Assembly (NCBI GenBank): GCA_021229015.1
Contig: CM037785.1
Coordinates: forward strand, 43,732,543-43,796,542
Direction of reading: 5' to 3'
DNA from: Solen grandis
Lineage: Eukaryota > Mollusca > Bivalvia > Adapedonta > Solenidae
Length of the DNA: 64,000 nt
Each line of letters begins with the position of its first letter. Position 1 is the stretch's first letter. Positions 24,501 through 31,277 of the stretch are shown in pieces. A model generated the notes under the pieces. It was not told the DNA's origin and searched no databases. It saw only the letters and a program-made list of their open reading frames with translations. Both the position numbers and the translations under genes were made by a program.

Positions 24501-27500
24501 AAAGCTGTATATCATCATATAAGGCGCACCCCCTCTATAAACTTGAATTATCTGGAAAAAAAGTGCGCCTAATCTGCCGGTGTATACGGTATACCCTTCG
24601 TTATATGTAGGTGCTAATTAGCAGTCATGCTTGTCACATACTGTCCTTACCTATATTCACATCACATGAAGACATGGTAGTATGTGAGGGAATTAATCAC
24701 CTTTGGTGATAGTTTAGTATGGAAATGGGTTCTAACCTGGCTGTCAAAGCTGGGTGGTTATTTTGTTAAAGATACCACAAATACTGGTTCCACTGTAGCT
24801 GTACCTCATGTTAAAACCTCAGGCAATGCACTTTTCAATGGCAACTATACAGAAATATGTTATTTCCAACAAATACCAATAGTTAACAATACATTATGTA
24901 CTTATTTAATTCTCACAAGGGGCAGATAACTCAAAACAGAAGAATGGGGACCCCCATTTTTTTCCCATGAATTTGTTTCTAGTGTGATTCTCTATAATCA
25001 TGCAAAGGTCAAGAAAATTCTCTCCACTAGTTTTGATTTTCCTTCTATGTATGTATAGTAAAAAACTGTTGCTGTAGCATATGTCTTCAAGTCAAATAAA
25101 AGAGTTGTTCTGTTAAGGTTATAATGGATTCATCAGTGACAGCTTTATTGACTTTGACATTGTTATGTTCGAGAGTTAGCTCATGTTGATGTTTTGTGTC
25201 AACAGAAGTATGAAGTGATTAAGACAGAGGATATTCCTGATCTGGAGAACTCCAAGTTTGACCCTCGGAAAGTGACTGAGATCGCCAAGAACATTTTGTC
25301 ATTCCTGAAAAACAATGCCACAAAGGAGGGTCACACCTACTGGCTGTATAAAGGTAAGGTCACCAGGTGCTTCAGGAGGGTCACACCTACTGGCTGTATA
25401 AAGGTAAGGTCACCAGGTGCTTCTTCCTATCATTTCATTTTCTATTTTGGGTAAGTGTTGCACAATCAGAAAAAATGAAAAAAAAGTTAGAAAAAAGTTT
25501 TAAATAAGAGACCATCACTATATTCATATGATAAAAAAAATCTCACAAAGTTGAATTTCAACCTCATGTTAATACCAGTACCTGTGTATGTCAGGTGTGA
25601 ATGATGATGTGGTAAAGCTGTACGACCTGACAGCCCTGTGTGGAAATGTGAAGGAGCCTGTGGACCAGAACCCCTTTACAGTGCCCCTAGGCATGCTCCT
25701 GTATCGCGTCGCCCGCAACATGTGGGTATCACAGACCCCCGGCAAGGCTGCCCTCATGAGGACCCTTCTCGAGACCTGCCTCTACCTCCTGGACGAGGAA
25801 AAACACTCTCAGGTATACCTCATGTAAATATTTCAGCCCTTACTACTAAGAGTTGCTCATGTGAGCACAAGGGAACAAGGTGGTCCTCACTTGCATTCTA
25901 TTTATTAAATATATACACCATATTGTTGATCATTTGATGGATTAATGTTGGCTATATTGGCTTTTTTGCTGAAAAAAGTTCACCAAAAGTCCACCATCAT
26001 CATTGTCCTGCCAAAATCTATCTTACCTACAGATATTTACTAATGACCCTTCATATGTAAATGGCCACCTTTACTGAATATTGGTTAAGGGCATGACTAT
26101 TAGACAGTGCGGAAATGTCAATATAATCACTGCATAACTACATGTTTTCTGAAGCCGCCAAATAAGACACTGTCAATTATAAGTACAACATGGATGCAAG
26201 CACACCTATAAGTGACTCTGATTGTATTAGGTAACTGAATGCAGGAAAGGTATGCATGATGAGTTAGATTTATCTGTTTCTATGGTAACTACGGTTTATT
26301 TCAAATTCTGTTTAATTCAGAACTCAGTTTAAGTTCATTTTGGTCTAATTTAATGTGGTCACAATCTTCATTGTGGAAGGCTAAAAGAGTAAAAAGAAGT
26401 GCCCCAAATGTCAACTGTGATTTGACAACAAAAAATAGATCTGATTGCATCAACAAAAATTCTTAAAACAAAACTTAAACTTTTAAGTCAGGTAGAAATG
26501 CATTCTACAGCTCTTGATATGAAATGTTCAAGTACAAGGCTAAATTTGCACAAATTATAGCCATAGTAACTAACAATATCTGTTATAGATGAAGTATTTG
26601 AGTATTTTTAGCTCGACTATTCGAAGAATATGAGAGCTATTGTAGTCGCCCTGGCGTCGGCGTTGGCGTTGCAGCTTTTGGTTAAAGTTTTGCATGCAAG
26701 TTACTATCAACCTTATATCTCAATAACCATTTATGGTATTGACTTGAAAGTTTATAAATATGTTCAGGAGCATCAGACAACCAAGGTAGATAACTCTTGA
26801 CTGAATTTAATATGAATTATGGCCCCTTTTTAACTTAGAAATTTTGGTTAAAGTTTTGCATGCAATAGAAAATTTGGTTAAAGTTTTGCGTGCAAGCTAC
26901 TATCCAGTTTGTATCTCAATAACCATTCATGGTATTGACTTGAAAGTTTATGAATATGTTTAGGGGCATCAGACAACCAAGGTAGATAACTCTTGATGGA
27001 ATATATTACAAATCATGGCCCCTTTTTAACTTAGATATTTTGGTTATTATGTTTAGGGGTATCATAGTTTCATGGTTGATAACTCTGGATAGAATATGTT
27101 ACAAATTGTGGCCCCATTTTCACTTAGAAATTTTGGTTAAAGTTTTGCATGCAAGATACTCTTATGCTTATATCTCAGTATCCAGGCATGCAATTGATTT
27201 GAAACATCTTTAATATGTTTAGGAGTATCATACTTCCATGGTAGATAACTCTTGATAGAATATGTTACAAATTATGGCCCCTTTTTAACTTAGAAATTTT
27301 GTTTAAAGTTTTGCATGCAAGGTACTTTCATGCTTATATCTCAGAGTCCAGGCATGGGATTGATTTGAAACATCTTTAATGTTTTTAGGGGTATCATACT
27401 ATAAAGGAAGATAACACTTGATGGAATATATTATAAAAATTATGGCTCCCATTTAACTTAAAATTTCGGTTAAATTTTTGCATTCAAGCTACTGTCCAGC

Positions 27501-30122
27501 TTATATCTCAGAAATTGCTTGTGGAATTGACTAGAAAGTTAATGAGTGTCTTCAGGGGCATCAGAAAACCAAGGAGGATAACTTTTGGATTGAATTTTAT
27601 GCAAATTATGGCCCTTTTCTTGCTTGGATTTTTGGTTAAAGTTTTGCATGCACAGTGTTATTATGCTTATGTCTCAGTATCTAGGCATGGGATTGATTTT
27701 AAGCTTCATAAAAATATTAAGGGGTATCAGACTATCACGGTATATCATTTTTGACTGTTATTATGTACAGGGTATGTGAAGGGCAAGAATTGAAATAGAT
27801 TTCATTTGATTTACCATTAAGCATTTTGAATAGTCGAGCGTGCTGTCCTCTGACAGCTCTTGTTATAAATAGAAAAACAAGAATAATGAAATCAGATCTG
27901 ACCAAACAAAGTATATATGGTTAGCCTTTGTAGCATAACAACATTCTCATGAATAAGGACTTTGAAGACAAAATAGAATACTGTAAAGTCATGAATTTTT
28001 GTTCACATCAAATTTCATGGAATTTGTAAATGAATCAGTTATTTTGTCTGCACATATATTCATGGACTCATGTTCAAGAACACATGAGGACTTTAAAATA
28101 AACAGTTTTTGTGGGGATGGATATTCGTGGAAAAAGTAATTCTCAAAATCAGTGAAAATGAGTTCCCCATGAAAATGAATGATTCTACAGTACATGTACT
28201 TTCAATTTTTAATGATTCACCTGAAAGTAAGAACTCTCTGATGATTTGTGTATCAGATATATATCATGTTCTGCTTTGCCCAGGTGTGTACGTCTGCCAG
28301 CTACTTGCTGTCTGACATGTTTGTACCAGACAGTTCACTGGATGATGACTGGTCGTTGCCAGGCAACAACTCAGCAGATAGCAGTAATGATGAGGATGCT
28401 CAGGTGTGTAACCATGATGATGTTTTATATGTTTCATGATTTAGTTCAACTGGCATCATTTTCAAAGGAAGGAAGTTTTAAGTAGGTATTTTAGAAAAAA
28501 AAAATGGAGGTATAAAAGAAATGAAACATTTAAATTTTTCACAGTCTTACTATATATAAGAGATTCTGAATTTTAATGATTTAGATATCCATTGGTCCTG
28601 GTCATTAGAAATCTGCAAGTGATCATTAGTGACTGTAACAGGCCCCTGTAGCTAGGTGGTTAGAGTATCAGGCTAGTAACCAGGAGGTTGGGGCTCAACC
28701 CTGTGGCCATGAAATATTAAAGTTGTCAAAAATGATATTGTGTCTTTCTTGTTTTGATGTCAGCTTATATGTGCAGATCTAGACAGGTTGGCTAGGATAA
28801 TTGTAACTGGGTTTTGTATCATGTCACTTGTCTCTCTATGGTATGATACAGTACTGGGATAGCTCTATTCTGACTCATGTAGACAAAAAATCCCAAATGA
28901 CTGAGATAGTTTAGTGGAATGTTAAACCTGATCAGTCTGTGTGTCTGTCAACAGGAGTGGGAGGAGCCTGAGGATGAGAAGACAGTGTCTGTAGACGTGG
29001 ACTCCCTCTCTGATTCAGGCAGTGTCCCACGTTCCAAAGAGCTAGTGAGACTCAAACCCTTCACTGAGACCTCAGAGGAGAGATGTCAGGAAGCCATTAA
29101 ATATATCTACAAGGTAAGACCATGATCTATGTTACACCAAACAGCTACTGTTGGACCTTTCTTGTAAATAAAATTGAATTCAAATTAACTTATTAAATTA
29201 TCTAGTAGCAGTACTGGGATATATATATATTTTAATCACTGATTGCCTGGTTAACACATTGGTTTGTTGTGTCATCTCTGTTTACAGCAAGCAAGGACCA
29301 CTTTTCTGTTGCCTGTTGCATTTTGTCTGTCACACATTTTCTGTCAGGCTTACACATTTGTTCCAAGGAACACTTCTTGTTTGTTATACTGTTTGCGAGT
29401 GATCAACTAATTATTTGATTTAATTACAAATTTGATGAAGATAATAAGTGTGTTTAACCCTTTCCCTCATAGAGGTAACCATGAAAAGACCTATGCGAAC
29501 AACATAAAACCAGATCAGCCTGCGAGTAACTCGCAGGCTGATCAGGTTTTATGCTGTTCGCTGCTCCTCAGTGGTCTGAAAATGAGGATCGTAATTAAAT
29601 TTGGTAAGGTTTAACTGTGGTTTTCTGCAGATCAGGCTTTATGTGGTACCTATTGAGTGCGTCAAAATAAGTCTATATGAGGGAAAGGGTTAACCATAGA
29701 TTTTGGTCTGACTCAACAGGGTCTATGGTGTCTGGACAAGGACCTGAGCTGCCCAAAGACCCACAACAGTTCCAGTATTGTGGAGGAACAGGCCACGTGT
29801 AACAGTGATGAGGCTATACCGTTGCACTACGAACCCCTCCACAAACAGAGAGACACTCGAAATGATGTCTCGCACAGTGGCCTTCACTCAGGGAAGAAAC
29901 ACAAAGATAAGAAAAGTAACAAGAACGCGTCAGTGTCGGCAAATTATGAGAAGGCAATAGACTCAGAGAATTTAAATCTCCAGATGACGGCAGTCAGTGG
30001 AGAGGAAGACCCAAGAACATGGCATAATTTGTCCAAGGGGTTGCTGTTTAAGAAGGCGACCTATGCGTTCACAGCCATTACAAAACAGCTGATTGGGAAG
30101 AAAGATTATCTGGAGCTTTCAA
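12495..30122 (+). CDS. EDRF1: EDRF1, 5' half (gene-level entry; 13 exons listed separately)
   Basis: The conceptual product of exons 1-13 is about 660 residues. It matches my memory of vertebrate EDRF1 in order: DLKIPPSNWLR, NIKNLLKIPFEKSHISMMVH, GKTLLLDEFDI, WEWLRQFY, SKFLYK, LWTFEDIKMLIG, INVLTGLDYWLDNL, CNVPEVAMCFHIDGIV, FLKNNATKEGHTYWLYK, VVKLYDLTALC, then an acidic Ser-rich linker and IPLHYEP. Vertebrate EDRF1 is about 1240 residues and ends in TPR-like helices, so roughly the last half is absent. It is reported as a nuclear factor affecting globin expression and GATA1 activity in mammals; the role in an invertebrate is unknown. The reading phase is consistent at every junction from 12515 to 29720. 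Introns are loaded with repeats. The gene is interrupted by the assembly gap at 31003. Confidence 0.93.
12760..13494. mobile_element. 735-bp TIR element, TA target duplication, in EDRF1 intron 1
   Basis: About 120 bp at the left (ATCTCTACTGAGATCCGCTC through taactcgtttcggccgttca) is repeated inverted at 13365-13494, and TA lies on both sides. The arms are nearly identical, suggesting a recent insertion. The 490-bp centre shows no coding sequence. If exon 1 is correct, the element begins about 245 bp downstream of its donor. Confidence 0.85.
13504..13618. repeat. 115-bp near-perfect palindrome (foldback MITE)
   Basis: TAGTCCAATTAATATTCC at the left pairs with GGAATATTAATAGGACTA at the right. 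Pairing continues through ttagttggg and meets at AAAGCGACGTCGTCGCTTT with essentially no loop. The TA ends suggest a TA target duplication. It sits ten bases after the 735-bp element. Confidence 0.85.
13848..14522 (+). mobile_element. Family A hairpin-ended tandem-core repeat (EDRF1 intron 1)
   Basis: The 5' end is ttAGCTCACCTGAGCATAG, foldable with CTCAGGGTGAGCT, followed by a GTCGTCCGTCGTCCGTC stretch. The core has three diverged monomers of roughly 130-170 bp with ccacagttttgatccaatct and cctcaaacttggtcag. The 3' end is CTCAGGTGAGCGA, then ggccatcttggccctcttgt. Its ends match the elements at 32681 and 51051 but its core differs. Confidence 0.8.
14523..16159 (+). other. Remainder of EDRF1 intron 1
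   Basis: AT-rich sequence without recognisable exons. The only structured feature seen is the SINE-like segment at about 15450-15600. A longer true exon 1 or extra 5' exons could hide here or upstream, but no frame resembles EDRF1. Confidence 0.5.
15450..15600 (+). repeat. tRNA-derived SINE-like fragment
   Basis: ggccccatatggcagagtgg resembles an RNA polymerase III A box (TGGCnnAGTGG). About 50 bp later, ggctttggatcatag is a degraded B box. It resembles the segment at 28641. It does not fold as an intact tRNA. Confidence 0.5.
16160..16413 (+). CDS. EDRF1: EDRF1 exon 2
   Basis: Acceptor TATTCAG before 16160; donor ccag|GTATTG after 16413. It starts in phase 0 (EEKQLVPVHYGPSKAVVPL) and includes FLTNFSQLQADTDLKIPPSNW and LRRSSKLEQ. 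The latter corresponds to the conserved DLKLPPANWLRESAKL-type block of vertebrate EDRF1. It leaves two bases for the next exon. Confidence 0.9.
16623..16686 (+). CDS. EDRF1: EDRF1 exon 3
   Basis: Acceptor TTTGTTTCAG; donor acg|GTGAGT. It encodes IQMAHNSPELAGEVDVISNA, aligning with the vertebrate segment ending in DVDVVSDSENIKK. Phase 2 enters and phase 0 leaves, matching both neighbours. Confidence 0.88.
17113..17238 (+). CDS. EDRF1: EDRF1 exon 4
   Basis: 42 codons between CCTTTACAG and GTAGTTG. It encodes NIKNLLKIPFEKSHISMMVH then RVGKTLLLDEFDIHKHLLR, the strongest EDRF1 signature in the window. The downstream intron (3.75 kb) contains the family C satellite element. Confidence 0.95.
17300..17440. 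repeat. Diverged relic related to MITE family M1
   Basis: The words aaaacctgaaggga, caggctgatcaggttttat and gtgctgaagtgcctgagacc match the middle of the elements at 3291 and 29457, but both terminal repeats are lost. Confidence 0.45.
17752..20395 (+). mobile_element. Family C hairpin-ended element with a 16-copy tandem core (EDRF1 intron 4)
   Basis: The 5' end ATGCCCCCCTTCGAAGAAG folds with AGAGGGGGTAT and is followed by a (GTCG)n run at 17797-17845. The core has about 16 tandem monomers starting near ccagaccttgtccgagtgat. Two size classes alternate: about 123 bp, and about 148 bp with an extra ctcaaaggtcaaggtcacat block. Central copies are nearly identical; edge copies are diverged. The 3' end carries gaggggggcatat, complementary to the 5' hairpin, and ends near tttcttgtttt. 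No coding sequence. Confidence 0.9.
20396..20989 (+). other. EDRF1 intron 4, 3' portion
   Basis: Non-repetitive AT-rich sequence with a slightly GC-richer patch at 20740-20850 (gcgcacattgataacagaatg). I see no exon or RNA gene in it. Confidence 0.5.
20990..21052 (+). CDS. EDRF1: EDRF1 exon 5
   Basis: 21 codons between TTTTTTCCAG and GTAAGT. It encodes NQWEWLRQFYRDSVMRDLHE, matching the conserved W-x-WLKEFY segment. Phase 0 on both sides. Confidence 0.92.
21752..21831 (+). CDS. EDRF1: EDRF1 exon 6
   Basis: Acceptor GCTGCAG; donor aagag|GTATGT. It encodes MKCVPRQSKSRDSLQNRNMY then SKFLYK, matching the vertebrate K-rich stretch before SKFLYY. It leaves two bases. Confidence 0.9.
22548..22766 (+). 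CDS. EDRF1: EDRF1 exon 7
   Basis: Acceptor TATTTCAAG; donor actaag|GTGAAG. It encodes LCDAEGQLLTKDVIETVG, a Pro-rich linker (LIPDPLPSPKSPQF), then CLWTFEDIKMLIGTDLPVF and YYVSLRLR. The WTFEDI and VSLRLR motifs are diagnostic for EDRF1. The linker is shorter than in vertebrates. Confidence 0.93.
22840..23125 (+). repeat. SINE-like repeat, family S, copy 1 (EDRF1 intron 7)
   Basis: A degraded B box (aagggtttgagccccagttg) precedes a body that shares its tail (tgtagacaaacatcccaaaa, gactga, atgttaaacct) with the copy ending at 28930. The A box is not clear. Confidence 0.5.
23620..23731 (+). CDS. EDRF1: EDRF1 exon 8
   Basis: Acceptor ACCCTCAG; donor tcaag|GTAACA. It encodes DMQTPINVLTGLDYWLDNLM and CNVPEVAMCFHIDGIVK, nearly identical to vertebrate EDRF1. 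Phase 2 enters and phase 0 leaves. Confidence 0.95.
23848..24589. mobile_element. 742-bp TIR element, TA target duplication (EDRF1 intron 8)
   Basis: The left end CCGTATACACGG, then CAGATTAGGCGCA, is mirrored by TGCGCCTAATCTGCCGG and TGTATACGG at the right, with TA on both sides. A second inner motif, ataaggtgcatcc, pairs with atataaggcgcaccc. The interior has no convincing coding sequence. Likely a non-autonomous DNA transposon. Confidence 0.85.
25206..25353 (+). CDS. EDRF1: EDRF1 exon 9
   Basis: Acceptor TGTCAACAG; donor aaag|GTAAGG. It encodes KYEVIKTEDIPDLENSKFDP, EIAKNILSFLKNNATKEGH and TYWLYK, closely matching vertebrates. The last 29 or so bases and the donor lie in a perfect 50-bp tandem duplication (25324-25423), so a second identical donor exists 50 bp downstream. 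Only the first donor keeps frame with exon 10. Confidence 0.95.
25324..25423 (+). repeat. Perfect 50-bp tandem duplication spanning an exon-intron boundary
   Basis: Two identical copies, 25324-25373 and 25374-25423, each containing ggagggtcacacctactggc and taaaggtaaggtcaccagg. Each copy carries the exon 9 end and a GTAAGG donor. Confidence 0.95.
25595..25812 (+). CDS. EDRF1: EDRF1 exon 10
   Basis: Acceptor ATGTCAG; donor ctcag|GTATAC. It encodes VNDDVVKLYDLTALCGNVKE, NPFTVPLGMLLYRVARNMW, then ALMRTLLETCLYLLDEEKHS. These match the vertebrate SDIVKLYDLTTLC, NPFTMP and RTLLLNCLKLLD motifs. Phase 1 enters and phase 0 leaves. Confidence 0.95.
26609..27865 (+). mobile_element. Family B hairpin-ended tandem-core repeat (EDRF1 intron 10)
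   Basis: The 5' end tAGCTCGACTATTCGAAGAAT folds on itself through TATTCGAAGAATA and GAGCT. It is followed by the GTC-rich gtcgccctggcgtcggcgtt. The core has about seven diverged monomers of 130-170 bp with ttttggttaaagttttgcat, tatctcagtatccaggcatg and atcagacaaccaaggtagat. The 3' end is gaatagtcgagcgtg (complement of the 5' tip), then gacagctcttgtt. Non-coding. Confidence 0.85.
27981..28190. mobile_element. MITE family M2, copy 1 (TA target duplication)
   Basis: Ends TA|CTGTAAAGTCATGAATTTTT and GAATGATTCTACAG|TA are inverted. The interior shares tttttgtggggat and atattcgtgg with 40409-40607. 210 bp, non-coding. Confidence 0.8.
28284..28403 (+). CDS. EDRF1: EDRF1 exon 11
   Basis: Acceptor TTTGCCCAG; donor ctcag|GTGTGT. 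It encodes VCTSASYLLSDMFVPDSSLD then an acidic Ser/Asp/Asn tail. It matches the vertebrate ASANYMLSELF segment. 40 codons, phase 0 on both sides. Confidence 0.9.
28641..28930 (+). repeat. tRNA-derived SINE, family S, copy 2 (EDRF1 intron 11)
   Basis: The head ggcccctgtagctaggtggt resembles a pol III A box, and ggaggttggggctcaaccc a B box about 45 bp later. A body follows, ending in atgttaaacctg, shared with copy 1. The tail lies 25 bases before exon 12. The head is not an intact tRNA cloverleaf. Confidence 0.65.
28955..29113 (+). CDS. EDRF1: EDRF1 exon 12
   Basis: Acceptor CTGTCAACAG; donor tacaag|GTAAGA. It encodes an acidic stretch (EWEEPEDEKTVSVDVDSLSD), then LVRLKPFTETSEERCQEAIK and YIYK. 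TEERC in vertebrate EDRF1 corresponds to SEERC here. 53 codons, phase 0 on both sides. Confidence 0.9.
29457..29690. mobile_element. MITE family M1, copy 2 (TA target duplication, EDRF1 intron 12)
   Basis: TA|ACCCTTTCCCTCATAGAG at the left and TATATGAGGGAAAGGGT|TA at the right. The internal palindrome tgcgagtaactcgca is flanked by ccagatcagcc and ggctgatcagg. It is about 234 bp, and opposite in orientation to the copy at 3291. Confidence 0.9.
29720..30122 (+). CDS. EDRF1: EDRF1 exon 13 (3' end uncertain)
   Basis: Acceptor TCAACAG. It encodes GLWCLDKDLSCPKTHNSSSI, AIPLHYEPLHKQR, a Lys/Ser-rich linker, then PRTWHNLSKGLLFKKATYAF and AITKQLIGKKDY. These align with the vertebrate IPLKYE and SWQHKMKLQLILKSSKAYYV region at the start of the TPR-like half. 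The best donor is tttcaa|GTATCT at 30123, which is weak. If it is not used, the frame runs to TAG at 30152-30154. No later EDRF1 exon is present before the gap. Confidence 0.8.
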
Positions 30123-31002
30123 GTATCTTAGACCAGCGTTTTATGTTATGGTAGTTTTTTTGACGTTTTTCTTTCACCTTACTCTTTTGAACCATCATGG
30201 CCAAGTGGTTATGGTCACTGTCTTTCTTACACATGTACTAAGCTCCTCAACATTCTGTCTTGGAGTCCCAGTCTGGTCACATGGGTTTTGTGTTGCATTC
30301 ATAGACACATTATATTGTTGTTGTTAATGGCATCCCGTTTCCTTAGTTTTAGTGTATTTATATTGATCATTTACGGCAAAATCACAATTCTCATACATTA
30401 ATACAAAATAGAATGAAATCGAAAGCTTAAATTTATTGAGATTTTCTCCATTGAGTGACATAATTGTAAAATAAAGGCAAGTTATATGATATACTTAATC
30501 ATTCAAGCTCGATAACCAGTAAAAAGATATGAAATATAAAAAATCTAGAGAAAGGGGAACCAAAAAGGAAAATAAATAACCAAAGAAATTAAAGTTTGTT
30601 ACTCATGTGAGGTAGCCAGTGCCCTAAGGGACTTCTTCCACCTGTAAGTATCTGAAATGGTGTGGCGGTGGAGGTAAACTCCAAAATGAGACCAATAGTA
30701 CTTCTTGGAAACTGTAATGGAGCAATATTTTAAAGAATTAAAGCAAATCTATATAATTAGTCAGAGAGGTAATTAAGCATGCATGTTTCCTCCAGTGATG
30801 TTCTTTGTAAAGACATCATGCATGCCCCTATTTCACTATGTAGGTATCTTACACTTTTTCCTGATCTGCCACATTCTGTCTTACAATATCTTCAAATACC
30901 TCAGAGGAACAGCTGACATATTTATTAGCAGGAGGTCAGTTTCCAGTGCATAATTCTGTCTCTTTAACAATTAAATCCAGATTAATAGACCCTGTCTACT
31001 TA
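30123..31002 (+). other. Non-coding sequence between EDRF1 exon 13 and the gap
   Basis: I see no EDRF1 homology. A SINE-like patch (catggccaagtggttatggt, with a weak B box downstream) is present at about 30190-30330. The rest is AT-rich. Confidence 0.55.
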
Positions 31003-31102
31003 NNNNNNNNNNNNNNNNNNNNNNNNNNNNNNNNNNNNNNNNNNNNNNNNNNNNNNNNNNNNNNNNNNNNNNNNNNNNNNNNNNNNNNNNNNNNNNNNNN
31101 NN
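31003..31102. other. Assembly gap, exactly 100 N
   Basis: A round-number run of N is the usual placeholder for a gap of unknown size. The right edge falls inside a CLINT1 exon, and the left edge falls in sequence downstream of an incomplete EDRF1. Confidence 0.99.
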
Positions 31103-31103
31103 T

Positions 31104-31277
31104 ATAAATAATGACGACGATTTTGAATACAAGGACAACAAGGAAGAGTTCACATACCACGAGAGAACAAAGACCACCCACACAGAGAAGATTACCACCA
31201 AGCGACGGACAGAGACCAAAAAGATTGATTTAGGGGCTGCAGCCAGCCAGCTCCAGAAGGATCGTTCAGACAATCAG
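31104..31277 (+). CDS. CLINT1: CLINT1 exon a (5' truncated by the gap)
   Basis: The frame NNDDDFEYKDNKEEFTYHER, then TKTTHTEKITTKRRTETKK and IDLGAAASQLQKDRSDNQ, is open from the gap edge to donor ATCAG|GTAGGG. No acceptor is visible, so the exon begins within the missing sequence. The IDLGAAA block is conserved in CLINT1. Confidence 0.9.

Larger units (their letters stand above)
25813..28283 (+). other. EDRF1 intron 10
   Basis: 2.5 kb. It holds a family B element (26609-27865) and an M2 MITE (27981-28190). The 5' 800 bases (25813-26608) show no structure or exon. Confidence 0.7.

Noticed and set aside
28641..28712. tRNA gene
   Set aside because: A-box and B-box like words are present, but acceptor and anticodon stems do not pair, and it continues into a repeated body: a tRNA-derived SINE.
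30971..31273. Minus-strand frame across the run of N
   Set aside because: It is the reverse strand of the CLINT1 exon plus unknown bases; the + strand frame has clear CLINT1 homology.
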